Positions 17,420 to 26,415 of a DNA stretch of 35,053 nucleotides are shown here, piece after piece. The notes below the pieces were generated by a model that did not search any database, was not told the origin of the DNA, and was given only the letters and a program-made list of their open reading frames with translations. The DNA is from Geminicoccaceae bacterium (GTDB taxonomy: Bacteria > Pseudomonadota > Alphaproteobacteria > Geminicoccales > Geminicoccaceae). Position numbers and translations under genes: made by a program. Numbering within the stretch: position 1 is the first letter of the stretch; every line of letters starts with the position of its first letter. The stretch covers positions 1-35,053 of the forward strand of contig JAILZQ010000011.1 in assembly GCA_023512415.1 (NCBI GenBank), in the 5' to 3' direction.

Positions 17420-20160
17420 GGCGCGCTCGTGGCCTCGACCCGGGTCCCGGCGAGCGCCTCGCGCAGGCGTTTTTCGACGCGGGCGAGCTTGCTCTTGCTC
17501 GTGATCTTCATGCCGAAGACGTCTTTGACGTAGAACACGTCGACGACCCGCTCGCCATACGTTGCGATGTGCGCGCTCTGGATCACGATGCCGAGCTCTT
17601 TGAGGGCTTTGGCGAGATCGTAGAGGAGCCCCGGGCGGTCCCGGCCGTTGACCTCGATGACCGAGAGCGTGCGGCTCGCGGCGTTGTCGACCAGTACCCG
17701 CGGCTCGACCTCGAAGAGCCGCGTGCGGGTCGGCGGCGCGCGGCGAGCGAGCTCGCGCTCGAGCCAGGAGGGATCGGCGAGCGCCCGCTCGATGTTGCGG
17801 CGGATCCGCTCCAATCGTGGCGGATCGTCGATCGCCTGCGCGCTCTCGGCATCCTGGAAGCCGAGCACGTCGAGCGCCATGCCGTCGGTCGTGGTGACGA
17901 TGTGGGCGTCGACGATGCTCGCCCGGCTGACCGCCAGGGCGCCCGCGATCTCGAGGAACAGCCCGGGATGGTCGGCCGTGTAGATCAGGACCTCGGTCCG
18001 GGCCCGGAAGGTGTCGACCCGGAAGTCGATCGTGAGCTTGGCCCCGGTGCGGTCGGCATTGCGGATCAGCGCCGCGTGGCGGATCTGCTCCTCGAGGGGG
18101 AAGCCGACCCAATAGCGCGGGTCGAACCGCTCCTCGTAGGCGGCGATCTCCTCGCCGGTCCAAGGTTCCTCGCTCGCCGTAGCCAAGGCCCCGGCGAGCT
18201 TCGCGCGCGCCGCTTCCGCCCGGGCTGCCCGCAGTCCCTCGGCGTCGCCGGTCTGCATCACGGTCGAGGCGGCGTTGTAGAGATCGCGCAGGAGCTGACC
18301 TTTCCAGCCGTTCCAGACGTTGGGGCCGACCGCGCGGATGTCGGCCGCGGTCAACACCAAAAGGAGCCGCAGACGCTCGGGTGACTGGACGATCGCGACG
18401 AAGTCCTGGATGGTCTTGGGATCGTCGAGATCGCGCTTGAACGCGACGTCGCTCATCAGGAGGTGATGGCGAACCAGCCAACGAACGGTGTCGGTCACCG
18501 CTTCGCCGGTTCCGAGGCGGCGGCACAAACGTTCGGCGATCTCGGCTCCGACCTCGCTGTGGTCGCCACCGCGACCCTTGCCGAGATCGTGGCAGAAGGT
18601 CGCGAGGAACAGCTCGGTACGGGTCAAGAGCTTGGGCATGATCGAGGTGGCGAGCGGCAGCTCGCCCGCGAGTTCGCCACGCTCGATCTGGCCGAGGACC
18701 CCGATCGCCCGGATCGTGTGCTCGTCCACCGTGTAGACGTGGTAGAGATTGTGCTGCATCTGGGCGACGATCCGGCCGAAATCCGGCACGAAACGTCCGA
18801 GCAGACCGGCCTCGTTCATCCGAGCGAGCGCGAGCGCGGGATCCTTGCGCGAGGTCAGCATCTCGAGGAACAGGCGGTTGGCCACCGGATCGGCGCGCAG
18901 CGCCGCATCCACCCGCCGCAGGCTCTGGCCGAGCGCGGTCAAGGCCTTCGGGTGGATGTCGAGCTCTTTTTCCTGGGCCAAGTGGAAGAGCTCGAGCATC
19001 GCCACCGGCCGGCGCTCGAACAGATCGGGCTCGGCCAGAGCGATGCGGGCACCGTGGATCTCGAACCCGCCGATCCGGCGACGGCCGAACCCGAAGCGCG
19101 GCAGCCGGAAGCGTGTCCGCCGCTGATGCTGGTCCTCGAGCGCGGCGCACACGATCCGGGTCAACGCCCCGACTTCCTTGGCAACGAGATAGTACCGCTT
19201 CATGAAGCGCTCGACCGGACGCTGCTTGCCGTGGGCGCGGAAGCCCATCCGGCGAGCGATCTCGGGTTGCAACTCGAAAGTGAGCCGCTCCTCGGCGCGC
19301 CCGGTGGTCCAGTGCAGATGGCAGCGCACGGCCCAGAGGAACCGCCTCGAGCGGCGGAAGGTGGCGAGCGCGCGTGGGGTGAGGACGCCCTTGTCGACGA
19401 GCTCGGCCGGCTCCTTCACGCCGTAGAGGAAGCGACCGATCCACATCAACGTCTGGAGGTCCCGCAGCCCGCCCTTGCCCTCCTTCACGTTGGGCTCGAG
19501 CAGGTAGCGGCTGTCACCGGTTCGTCGGTGCCGTTCGTCGCGCTCGGCGAGCTTGGCTTCGATGAATTCGGGGCCGTGGCCGAGGCGGACCTCGCGGTCG
19601 TAAGCCCGGACCAGCTCCTCGTAGAGAGCCCGCTCGCCCCAGAGGAACCGGGCTTCGAGCAGGGCGGTGCGGACCGACAGGTCCTCCTTCGCGAGCTTGA
19701 TCGATTCGGCGACCGTGCGCAGCGCGTTGCCGACCTTGAAGCCGAGGTCCCACAGCCGGTGCATGAGGAACTCGGTCATCTGCTCGACGTAGGGCGCCGG
19801 CTTGTAGGGGTGCAGGAACAAGAGGTCGACGTCGGAGAACGGGGCGAGCTCGGCGCGGCCGTAACCACCGACGGCGATCACCGCGAGCCGCTCGCAGGTG
19901 GTCCGGTTGGCGCTGCCGAACAGCCGCCGGTCGGCCCAATCGAGGGCGCCGCGGACGAGCTCGTCGACCAGCTCGGCGAGCTCGCGATGGACCTGCTCGG
20001 GTGCGCCACCCGCCTCGAAGAAGCTGCGGATCGCCGCTCGACCCTCGGCGAGCCGCGCGGCCAGCGTCCGATCGAGCTCCTCGAGCGTAGGGGCGGCGGC
20101 ACCGAGGGGGGCTGCGAGCGGTGGGCGGACCGCCGCCGGTGGGACGAGCGCGGCCGCCAC
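17416..20160 (-). CDS. glnD: Bifunctional uridylyltransferase/uridylyl-removing enzyme GlnD
   Basis: GlnD senses glutamine and uridylylates or deuridylylates PII proteins. The 914-residue product shows the nucleotidyltransferase motif [20 protein letters not shown] at about 98-117. It also shows a GlnD linker region, an HD hydrolase domain ([17 protein letters not shown] near 505), and two C-terminal ACT domains ([16 protein letters not shown] and [17 protein letters not shown]). Of two neighbouring starts, GTG 20160-20158 has GAGG seven bases upstream, while TTG 20166 would leave only one base of spacing; I take GTG. It heads glnD-murJ-trpS and is divergent from the ccm operon. All domains are present and no key motif is missing. 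Confidence 0.95.
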   Translation of the reverse strand: MAAALVPPAAVRPPLAAPLGAAAPTLEELDRTLAARLAEGRAAIRSFFEAGGAPEQVHRELAELVDELVRGALDWADRRLFGSANRTTCERLAVIAVGGYGRAELAPFSDVDLLFLHPYKPAPYVEQMTEFLMHRLWDLGFKVGNALRTVAESIKLAKEDLSVRTALLEARFLWGERALYEELVRAYDREVRLGHGPEFIEAKLAERDERHRRTGDSRYLLEPNVKEGKGGLRDLQTLMWIGRFLYGVKEPAELVDKGVLTPRALATFRRSRRFLWAVRCHLHWTTGRAEERLTFELQPEIARRMGFRAHGKQRPVERFMKRYYLVAKEVGALTRIVCAALEDQHQRRTRFRLPRFGFGRRRIGGFEIHGARIALAEPDLFERRPVAMLELFHLAQEKELDIHPKALTALGQSLRRVDAALRADPVANRLFLEMLTSRKDPALALARMNEAGLLGRFVPDFGRIVAQMQHNLYHVYTVDEHTIRAIGVLGQIERGELAGELPLATSIMPKLLTRTELFLATFCHDLGKGRGGDHSEVGAEIAERLCRRLGTGEAVTDTVRWLVRHHLLMSDVAFKRDLDDPKTIQDFVAIVQSPERLRLLLVLTAADIRAVGPNVWNGWKGQLLRDLYNAASTVMQTGDAEGLRAARAEAARAKLAGALATASEEPWTGEEIAAYEERFDPRYWVGFPLEEQIRHAALIRNADRTGAKLTIDFRVDTFRARTEVLIYTADHPGLFLEIAGALAVSRASIVDAHIVTTTDGMALDVLGFQDAESAQAIDDPPRLERIRRNIERALADPSWLERELARRAPPTRTRLFEVEPRVLVDNAASRTLSVIEVNGRDRPGLLYDLAKALKELGIVIQSAHIATYGERVVDVFYVKDVFGMKITSKSKLARVEKRLREALAGTRVEATSAP

Positions 20161-20224
20161 GCTCAAACCTCGATCCGACCAGAGGCCGCGCCGCTCGCGC
20201 CACCCCGTCGCAGGCGGCCTGTCC

Positions 20225-20252
20225 TTGTCTGCCGCACCTCGGCTGCTATCCT
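20225..20252 (+). promoter_or_regulatory. Candidate promoter of the ccm operon with overlapping inverted repeat
   Basis: TTGTCT (20225-20230) and TATCCT (20247-20252) are 16 bases apart, about 40 bases before ccmD. A perfect small inverted repeat, CTTCC-G-GGAAG (20251-20261), covers the end of the -10 and the probable start point, and could be an operator. Confidence 0.4.
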
Positions 20253-20294
20253 TCCGGGAAGCTTGGCTTCACGGCTCGGGTCGGAACGGGAGCG

Positions 20295-20519
20295 GTGCGC
20301 GACTTCCTCGCCATGGGTGGATACGGGGCGTACGTGTGGGCGGCGTACGGCATCACGCTCGCCGTGCTGCTCGGCCTCTTCTGGCAGAGCTGGTACCGGG
20401 CGCGCAAGCGCACCGCGGAAGCCGAGCGTCTGCGCGCCGAACGGCGGGCCGAGGCGCGCCGCCCACGCCGGCCGATCGTCGCCGAGCGGCGGCCGGCGGC
20501 GCCGCCCGCCGAACACTGA
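20295..20519 (+). CDS. ccmD: Heme exporter protein CcmD
   Basis: CcmD is a small single-span membrane protein that helps release holo-CcmE from the CcmABC complex. The 74-residue product begins MRDFLAMGGYGAYVWAAYG, the conserved N-terminus of the family. One helix follows (about 16-34), then a highly charged Arg/Glu/Ala tail that is longer than in many homologues. The start is GTG 20295 with GGGAG just upstream; an internal ATG at 20313 would lose conserved residues. It is the first gene of ccmDEFGHI. ccmA, ccmB and ccmC are not adjacent. Confidence 0.88.
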   Translation: MRDFLAMGGYGAYVWAAYGITLAVLLGLFWQSWYRARKRTAEAERLRAERRAEARRPRRPIVAERRPAAPPAEH

Positions 20520-20537
20520 GCGAGCGGAGCGCGGAGG

Positions 20538-20993
20538 ATGCGCCTGCGCAAGCGGCAGCGGATCGTTCTCGTGGCGCTGGTCCTGCTCCTGGGTGCCGGT
20601 TCGGCCGCCCTCGTCCTGGCCGCACTGGGCGAAAAGGTCTCGCTCTTCGTGGCCCCGAGCGACCTCGCCGCCGGCCCGCTCGAGCCCGGCAAACGGTTGC
20701 GCCTGGGCGGGCTCGTGGAACCCGGCAGTGTCATGCGCGGCACCGACGGAGAGGTCCGTTTCGCGGTCACCGACGGCGCCCACAGCGTGCCGGTCGTCTA
20801 TCGCGGCGTTCTCCCCGACCTGTTCCGCGAGGGCCAGGGCATCGTCACCCAGGGGCAGATCGACGCGAGCGGGGTGTTCCGAGCGAGCGAGGTCCTCGCC
20901 AAGCACGACGAGACCTACATGCCCAAAGAGGTGGCCGAAGCCCTCAAGCGCTCCGGCCATTGGAAAGACGGCTCGACGGGGGCGCCGAAATGA
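20538..20993 (+). CDS. ccmE: Cytochrome c maturation heme chaperone CcmE
   Basis: CcmE binds heme covalently in the periplasm and hands it to the CcmFHI ligation machinery. The 151-residue protein has an N-terminal anchor (about 8-30). A beta-barrel domain follows, with [13 protein letters not shown]. The heme-binding histidine H123 lies in AKHDETYMP, with Y127 also conserved. It is 18 bases after ccmD, and its stop overlaps the ccmF ATG. The length is normal. Confidence 0.96.
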   Translation: MRLRKRQRIVLVALVLLLGAGSAALVLAALGEKVSLFVAPSDLAAGPLEPGKRLRLGGLVEPGSVMRGTDGEVRFAVTDGAHSVPVVYRGVLPDLFREGQGIVTQGQIDASGVFRASEVLAKHDETYMPKEVAEALKRSGHWKDGSTGAPK

Positions 20994-22969
20994 TCGCCGA
21001 ACTCGGCCACTTCGCGCTCGTCTTGGCCTTCGCGGTCGCCCTCGTGCAAGGCACGCTGCCGCTCTTGGGCGCCGCCCGGCGCGATGCGACGCTCGTCGCC
21101 GTGGCACCACCCGCAGCCCTCGTCCAGCTCCTGCTGATCTCGATAGCCTTCGGCGCGCTCGTCCACCTCTACATCGTCTCCGATTTCTCGGTCGCCAACG
21201 TCGCGGCCAATTCGCATCAGTCGAAGCCACTCGTCTATCGGATCAGCGGCGTTTGGGGCAACCACGAAGGGTCGCTCCTGCTCTGGGTTTGGATCTTGGC
21301 GCTGTTCGGCGCCGCGGTCGCCGCCTTCGGCCGCAACCTCCCCGTCCTCTTCAAGTCCCGAGTGCTCGCGATTCAGGCCCTGATCGGCGTCGGTTTCCTC
21401 GCCTTCATGCTGTTCACCTCCAACCCCTTCGAGCGGCTCGACCCGGCCCCGCTCGAGGGCCGCGGGCTCAACCCGATCCTCCAGGACCCCGGCCTCGCGA
21501 TGCATCCGCCGATGCTCTATTTGGGCTATGTCGGCTTTTCGACGACCTTCTCGTTCGCGATCGCCGGGCTGCTCGAGGGGCGCATCGACCCTTCCTGGGC
21601 GCGCTGGCTCCGGCCCTGGACACTCGCCGCCTGGACCGCCCTCACCCTCGGCATCGCGCTCGGCTCCTGGTGGGCCTATTACGAGCTCGGCTGGGGCGGC
21701 TTCTGGTTCTGGGACCCGGTCGAGAACGCCTCCTTCATGCCCTGGCTCGCCGGGACCGCGCTCCTCCATTCGGCGATCGTCGTCGAGAAGCGCGACACGT
21801 TGAAGAGCTGGACGATCCTGCTCGCGATCTTGACCTTCGCCCTCTCGCTCCTGGGCACCTTCCTCGTCCGCTCCGGCGTGTTGACCTCGGTGCACGCTTT
21901 CGCCTCCGACCCGGCGCGCGGCGTCTTCATCCTGGCTCTGCTGATCGTGGCCGTGGGCGGTGCCCTCGCCCTCTACGCTTGGCGGGCACCGTCGCTGCAA
22001 GGCGGTGGGATGTTCGCGCCGGTCTCGCGCGAGGGTGCCCTCCTGCTCAACAATCTCCTCTTGGCCTCGGCCACGGCGACCGTCCTCCTCGGCACGCTCT
22101 ACCCACTGGCGCTCGACGTCGTGGGCGGCCCCAAGATCTCGGTCGGCCCGCCTTACTTCAACGCCACCTTCGTGCCGTTGATGATCCCGCTCTTCCTCGC
22201 CTTGCCGATCGGCGCCGTCCTCGCCTGGAAGCGCGCCGACCTCGTCGGCGCGGTACAACGGCTCTGGCTCGCCGCCCTGGTGACCGTCGGGCTCTCGATC
22301 GGTCTCGTCCTCGTGAGCGATCTCGAGCTCGGCTTGTCGCTGATCGGCTACGGCCTCGGCCTCTGGCTCATCCTGGGTTCGCTCGCCGATCCGTTGAGCC
22401 GCGCCGCGCCCGCGGGCGGCGGCTTCGGCCGCTTCTGGCGCCGCCTGATCGGGCTGCCGCGGGCGTCTTGGGCGATGGTCGTGGCGCATGTGGGGCTCGG
22501 CGTGCTGGTGATCGGTGTGACCGCCACCTCGACCGGGCAGAGCGAGCGGATCCTCTCGATGCGCCCGGGTCAGACGGCGGAAATCGCCGGTTACGCGGTC
22601 CGCTTCGAGGGTGTGCAAGAAGTGCGCGGGCCGAACTGGATCGCCCAGCGTGGGACCTTCACCGTGAGGCGGGACGGCACGTTCGTGACCGAAATCGCCT
22701 CCGACAAGCGCTTCTTCGTCGTCGAGCAACGGCCGACGACCGAGGCCGGGATCCACACCACGCTCTGGCGCGATCTCTACTTCGTCCTCGGGGAGCCCGC
22801 CCCCGATGGAGCCTGGACCGTCCGCCTCTACCACAACCCACTCGTGGCCTGGATCTGGGGTGGTGCCGTGCTGATGGCCCTGGGCGGGCTCCTCTCGCTC
22901 TCCGATCGCCGGTTCCGGGTCGGCGCACCGCGCCCGGCCCGCACCGCGGTGGCGGTGCCGGCCGAATGA
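20990..22969 (+). CDS. ccmF: Cytochrome c heme lyase subunit CcmF
   Basis: CcmF is the large membrane subunit that reduces and transfers heme from CcmE to apocytochrome c. The 659-residue, roughly 15-helix protein carries the WWD-type signature [15 protein letters not shown] at about 235-249. Conserved periplasmic histidines are also seen ([13 protein letters not shown] near 88-100, and [13 protein letters not shown] near 170-182). The start is ATG 20990-20992, overlapping the ccmE stop as ATGA. The end overlaps ccmG in the same way. No irregularity is seen. Confidence 0.97.
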   Translation: MIAELGHFALVLAFAVALVQGTLPLLGAARRDATLVAVAPPAALVQLLLISIAFGALVHLYIVSDFSVANVAANSHQSKPLVYRISGVWGNHEGSLLLWVWILALFGAAVAAFGRNLPVLFKSRVLAIQALIGVGFLAFMLFTSNPFERLDPAPLEGRGLNPILQDPGLAMHPPMLYLGYVGFSTTFSFAIAGLLEGRIDPSWARWLRPWTLAAWTALTLGIALGSWWAYYELGWGGFWFWDPVENASFMPWLAGTALLHSAIVVEKRDTLKSWTILLAILTFALSLLGTFLVRSGVLTSVHAFASDPARGVFILALLIVAVGGALALYAWRAPSLQGGGMFAPVSREGALLLNNLLLASATATVLLGTLYPLALDVVGGPKISVGPPYFNATFVPLMIPLFLALPIGAVLAWKRADLVGAVQRLWLAALVTVGLSIGLVLVSDLELGLSLIGYGLGLWLILGSLADPLSRAAPAGGGFGRFWRRLIGLPRASWAMVVAHVGLGVLVIGVTATSTGQSERILSMRPGQTAEIAGYAVRFEGVQEVRGPNWIAQRGTFTVRRDGTFVTEIASDKRFFVVEQRPTTEAGIHTTLWRDLYFVLGEPAPDGAWTVRLYHNPLVAWIWGGAVLMALGGLLSLSDRRFRVGAPRPARTAVAVPAE

Positions 22970-23538
22970 GCACCCGGATCGGGGAGCCCTCGGCGACGCG
23001 CGCGCCCCGCCGCGGGTGGCTCTACCTCTTGCCGGTGCTGCTGTTCGCCGCGGTCGGCGTGTTCCTCGCGCTCGGCCTCGGGCGCGACCCGCAGACCCTG
23101 CCCTCGGTGCTGATCGACAAGCCCGCACCCGCCTTCGCCTTGCCTCCCCTGCCCGGGCGCGACGAGCGCGGCTTCTCGAGTGCCGACCTCGGCGGGCGGC
23201 CGATGCTCGTGAACGTCTTCGCCTCCTGGTGCGTGCCCTGCCGGATCGAGCATCCGGTGCTCGACCAGCTCGCCCGCGAAGGTGTGACGATCCACGCGAT
23301 CAACTACAAGGACGCGCCCGACGACGCCCTCGCCTTCCTCCGCTCGCTCGGCGATCCGTTCACCCGGATCGGGACCGACCGCCAGGGCCGGGCCGCGATC
23401 GACTGGGGGGTTTACGGGGTCCCGGAGACCTTCGTGATCGACCGTGACGGGCGGATCCGCTACCGCCACGTGGGGCCGTTGCAACCCCGCGACCTCGAGC
23501 GGACCGTTCGGCCTCTCCTCGCGGAGCTCGGCCGGTGA
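22966..23538 (+). CDS. ccmG: Thiol:disulfide interchange protein CcmG/DsbE
   Basis: CcmG is a periplasmic, membrane-anchored thioredoxin-like reductant that keeps the apocytochrome CxxCH cysteines reduced. The 190-residue product has an anchor at about 17-38. The thioredoxin active site is WCVPC (C89, C92), and a cis-proline region is seen in YGVPETFVIDRDG. The start is ATG 22966-22968, overlapping ccmF. Its stop overlaps the GTG of ccmH. Confidence 0.96.
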   Translation: MSTRIGEPSATRAPRRGWLYLLPVLLFAAVGVFLALGLGRDPQTLPSVLIDKPAPAFALPPLPGRDERGFSSADLGGRPMLVNVFASWCVPCRIEHPVLDQLAREGVTIHAINYKDAPDDALAFLRSLGDPFTRIGTDRQGRAAIDWGVYGVPETFVIDRDGRIRYRHVGPLQPRDLERTVRPLLAELGR

Positions 23539-24026
23539 ACCGCAAGCGCCTCGCGGTCGCTCTCCTCGCGGTCGGGATCCTCGCAGCGGGGCCCGGCTCC
23601 GCCGCCACCTCGCCCGACGAGATCCTGCCGGACCCCGCGCTGGAGGCGCGCGCCCGTGCCCTCGGCAAGGAGCTCCGCTGCCTCGTCTGCCAGAACCAGT
23701 CCATCGACGATTCCGACGCGCCGCTCGCCAAGGATCTGCGGCGGATCGTGCGCGAGCGCCTCGTCGCCGGCGACAGCGACGCCGCGATCAAGCGGCACCT
23801 CGTCGAGCGCTACGGCGACTTCGTCCTGCTGCGGCCACCGGTGAAGCCGGCCACCTGGCTGCTTTGGCTCGGGCCGTTGCTCGTGCTCCTCGCGGGCGGC
23901 GGCCTCGTCCTCGCGTTCCTGCGCCGACGGCGGACCGCGCCGGTCGAGCCGCCCGAGCTCGACCCGGCCGAGCGGCAGCGGCTCGAGATGTTGCTCGCGA
24001 GCGACCCACACAACCGTCCGGCATGA
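23535..24026 (+). CDS. ccmH: Cytochrome c maturation protein CcmH
   Basis: CcmH holds apocytochrome c through a thiol pair during heme ligation. The 163-residue product has a signal sequence (about 1-24). The LRCLVCQNQSI motif has redox cysteines C49 and C52. A C-terminal transmembrane helix lies at about 107-128 and is followed by a cytoplasmic tail. The start is GTG 23535-23537, overlapping the ccmG stop as GTGA. This is the single-domain CcmH type that needs a separate CcmI, which is the next gene. Confidence 0.96.
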   Translation: MNRKRLAVALLAVGILAAGPGSAATSPDEILPDPALEARARALGKELRCLVCQNQSIDDSDAPLAKDLRRIVRERLVAGDSDAAIKRHLVERYGDFVLLRPPVKPATWLLWLGPLLVLLAGGGLVLAFLRRRRTAPVEPPELDPAERQRLEMLLASDPHNRPA

Positions 24027-24976
24027 GCACGTTCCTCCTCGCTACCGGGCTGCTCACGCTCGTGGCGCTCGCCGCCTTGGCGTGGCCCCTCCTGCGCCGC
24101 ACCAGTCGAGAGGGCGAGCGGCCCGAACTCGCGGTCTACAAGGACCAGCTCGCCGAGCTCGAACGCGACGTCGCACGTGGCCTGATCGGTCCGGAGGAGG
24201 CGGCGGCCGCACGGCGCGAGATCGAGCGTCGGCTGCTCCGGGCCGCGACCACGTCCGGCCCGGCGCTTTCCTCGGGCCGCCTCGGCAGAGCGGTGCTCGG
24301 CGCGTGCCTCGTGCTCGTGCCGGCGATCGCCGGTCTCACCTACGCCCGGCTCGGCGCGCCGCATATCCCCGACCAGCCGCTCGCGGCCCGCGCGCTGCCC
24401 CCGCCGCAGGGGCCCGACATCCGGGAGATGGTGGCCCGGCTCGAGCAGCGGCTGGAGCGCGAGCCCACGTCCCTCGACGGCTGGCTCCTGCTCGCCCGCT
24501 CGAAGGGCGCCCTCGGCGACCCCCTGGGCGGTATCGCGGCCGCGCGCCGTGCCCTGGCCCTGGCGCCGAATTCGACCGTCGCGTCGATCACGCTCGCCGA
24601 GCTTCTGATCCAAGCCGGCGGTGGGGTCGTGCCGGCCGAGGCCCGCGAGCTGCTCGAGGCCGTCCGCGCGCGTGAGCCCGGCGAGCCCCGCGTCGCCTAC
24701 TATCTCGGCCTCGCCGCGGCGCAGAGCGGCGACGGCGAGCGCGCGCTCGCGACCTGGGAAACGCTCCTCGCCGAAGCGGCACCCGACGCCCCCTGGCGTG
24801 CCGCGGTCGAAGCGGCGATCCGTGAGGCCGGCCGGGCGAGCGGGATCGAGGTCGAGGCGATGCTGGATCGCGCCCGATCGCGGGCGAGCGAGGGCGCGTC
24901 TCGGTCCGCGCTCGCCGCCGAGGGAACGGTGCGGGGCGGGCCCGCGGCCGACAGCGTGCCCCCCGAGGTCGCGTAG
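24023..24976 (+). CDS. ccmI: CcmI, N-terminal part ending at a premature TAG
   Basis: CcmI is the TPR-containing apocytochrome c chaperone of the ligation complex. The 317-residue open part contains the first helix (about 2-22), the cytoplasmic loop (RPELAVYKDQLAELERDVARG, then AAARREIERRLL), the second helix (about 90-108) and the first TPR units (about 125-245). The start is ATG 24023-24025, overlapping the ccmH stop. The frame ends at TAG 24974-24976. Translation of the following DNA in the same frame continues to look like CcmI, so this stop seems to lie inside the ancestral gene. The N-terminal membrane domain could still work alone; in Rhodobacter the two domains of CcmI have separable roles. 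See the next entry. Confidence 0.85.
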   Translation: MSTFLLATGLLTLVALAALAWPLLRRTSREGERPELAVYKDQLAELERDVARGLIGPEEAAAARREIERRLLRAATTSGPALSSGRLGRAVLGACLVLVPAIAGLTYARLGAPHIPDQPLAARALPPPQGPDIREMVARLEQRLEREPTSLDGWLLLARSKGALGDPLGGIAAARRALALAPNSTVASITLAELLIQAGGGVVPAEARELLEAVRAREPGEPRVAYYLGLAAAQSGDGERALATWETLLAEAAPDAPWRAAVEAAIREAGRASGIEVEAMLDRARSRASEGASRSALAAEGTVRGGPAADSVPPEVA

Positions 24977-25459
24977 CTCGCCCGGGCGATCGCCGCCCTG
25001 CCGGCAGAGGAGCGCGCGGCCTCTATCCGCGGCATGGTCTAGTGTATCGAGGCGCGGCTCGAGGCGAACGGCGGCGACGCCGAGGGATGGGTCCGGCTCG
25101 GCCGCGCGCGGGTGGTCCTGGGCGAGGCCGAGAAGGCACGCACCGCCTTCGCCCGCGCCTTGGCGCTGCGGCCCGACGACCCCGCCATCCTTTCCGATTA
25201 TGCCGGAACCCTGCTCGGTCCGGCGGATACGGCGAGCGGCTTGCCCGAGGTGGGCGCGGAGGCGCGGGCGGCCTACGAGAAGCTCGCGCTCTTGGCCCCC
25301 GACGATCCCGAGCCTTGGTGGTATCTCGGCATCGCCGCGCTGCAGGGCGGTCGCCCGGACGAGGCCCGGCGGCACTGGCGGCGCGTCCTTTCGCTCCTAC
25401 CCGAGACCCACCCCGAACGGGCTGCGGTCCAAGAGAAGCTCCGGGCACTCGGCGGGTAG
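24977..25459 (+). pseudogene. ccmI: C-terminal remainder of ccmI, separated by two in-frame TAG codons
   Basis: Reading on in the ccmI frame gives LARAIAALPAEERAASIRGMV, typical CcmI sequence between TPR blocks. A second TAG follows (25037-25039). Then comes an uninterrupted TPR-rich stretch (EGWVRLGRARVVLGEAEKAR, then FARALALRPDD, and YLGIAALQGGRPDEARRHWR) up to TAG 25457-25459. There is no frameshift. Codon usage stays as GC-rich at third positions as in intact neighbours, so decay must be recent, if it is decay. A GTG at 25112 could restart translation of a 115-residue TPR protein. TAG ends phoH and the DUF305 gene normally, so recoding of TAG genome-wide is unlikely. Confidence 0.75.
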
Positions 25460-25537
25460 GAACGCACCGGCACACTCGTTCCGCAGGTTTCCAGAGCCGG
25501 CCCGGCTCCGCTGCCGCGGCGAGCAGTGGGTCGGGTT

Positions 25538-25566
25538 CCTTGGGCGACTTCCGGGGAGGTCCAAGG
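25538..25566 (+). terminator. Two-part hairpin after ccm operon
   Basis: In the 239-base convergent gap between ccmI and moaE, CCTTGG (25538-25543) pairs with CCAAGG (25561-25566). An inner ACTTC/GAGGT stem sits with a CGGG loop, separated by a small bulge, and TTT follows. A smaller GAGCCG-GCC-CGGCTC hairpin lies at 25494-25508, and a 5-bp hairpin at about 25669-25683. These are plausible 3' ends for the ccm and moaE transcripts. No gene is seen in this gap. Confidence 0.35.
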
Positions 25567-25698
25567 TTTCCGGGCTACGGCTTGCACGGTCCTTTCGGGC
25601 GCAACGGCGACCTCTGCTCTGGCCGCCGATATGAGGTTCGGAACTTTACCCCCTCTTGGCAACCTCGACCCGAACGTGTCGGGAAAGGCTCGCTGCCT

Positions 25699-26151
25699 TC
25701 ACCGCTCCCAGCGGGCCGCTGCGGCGTCGTCGCTCGCCCGGGCTTCGACCCAGCGCGCGCCCGCGGGCGTTTCCTCGAGCTTCCAGAACGGGGCCTTGGT
25801 CTTGAGCCAGTCGATCAAGAAGGCGCAGGCTTCGAGCGCGGCGGCCCGGTGCGCGCTCGCGGTGGCGACGAGGACGATCGGCTCGCCGGGCAGCATCCGA
25901 CCGACGCGGTGGATCACCAGCACGTCGAGGAGCGGCCAGCGCGCCCTGGCCTCGGCCTCGATGCGGGCGAGCTGGCGCTCGGTCATCCCGGGATAGTGCT
26001 CGAGGGTCATGGCGAGAACGGGCTCACCGCCGTGCTCGTCGCGCACGAGGCCCGTGAAGCTCGCGACCGCACCGACATCGCTCCGGCCGCGGGCGAAAGC
26101 GGCGAGCTCGGTCGCCGGATCGAAGCGTCCCTCGACGACCCGGACCGTCAT
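25699..26151 (-). CDS. moaE: Molybdopterin synthase catalytic subunit MoaE
   Basis: MoaE converts cPMP to molybdopterin using sulfur from thiocarboxylated MoaD. The 150-residue product has GAVASFTGLVRDEHGG, the central LEHYPGMTERQL, VIHRVGRMLPGE, and the catalytic-region DWLKTKAPFWKLEE motif with its essential lysines. The start is ATG 26151-26149, overlapping the moaD stop as ATGA. It is last in uvrC-pgsA-moaD-moaE. Confidence 0.96.
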   Translation of the reverse strand: MTVRVVEGRFDPATELAAFARGRSDVGAVASFTGLVRDEHGGEPVLAMTLEHYPGMTERQLARIEAEARARWPLLDVLVIHRVGRMLPGEPIVLVATASAHRAAALEACAFLIDWLKTKAPFWKLEETPAGARWVEARASDDAAAARWER

Positions 26152-26399
26152 CCGCCCGTGACCGGTGGGAAGAACGCCACCTCGCGGGCGCCTCGGAGGG
26201 GCCGGTCGTCGTCGGCGAACTCCTGGTCCACCGCTGCTCGGACCACGCCCGGAGCGGCACAGGCCTCGGCGAAGCGCGGGTGCCGTTCGCCGAGCCAAGC
26301 TTTGAGGCGGCCCACCGTGGTCACCTCGGGGGGCGGGTCGAGCTCCTCCTCGGCCAGCCCCACGCGCTGCTTGAGCCAGGCGAAATACCGTATCCGCAT
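26148..26399 (-). CDS. moaD: Molybdopterin synthase sulfur carrier subunit MoaD
   Basis: This is an 83-residue ubiquitin-like protein. It begins MRIRYFAWLKQRVGLAEEEL and ends FFPPVTGG, with the C-terminal Gly-Gly that is adenylated and thiocarboxylated by MoeB-type enzymes. The length is typical. The start is ATG 26399, 16 bases after pgsA. It is translationally coupled to moaE. Confidence 0.96.
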   Translation of the reverse strand: MRIRYFAWLKQRVGLAEEELDPPPEVTTVGRLKAWLGERHPRFAEACAAPGVVRAAVDQEFADDDRPLRGAREVAFFPPVTGG

Positions 26400-26415
26400 C
26401 CCTCGAACGCCCCGC

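Noticed and set aside
14761-20172. Shared sequence CGAGGTTTGAGC at the trpS end and the glnD start as a possible repeated element
   Set aside because: The match is only about a dozen bases; at trpS it is explained by the codons GAG GTT TGA, and no third copy was noticed.
18463-23538. A single open frame of about 1690 codons on the plus strand
   Set aside because: It runs antisense through most of glnD and out of frame through ccmD-ccmF, joining the ccmG frame only at its end. Its residues are Arg/Gly/Pro/Ala-rich without motifs. Long stop-free shadows are expected at this GC content.
24974-25039. Genome-wide reassignment of TAG to an amino acid
   Set aside because: phoH and the DUF305 gene end naturally at TAG, and the ccmI frame itself ends at TAG. 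Local mutation or read-through explains the data better.
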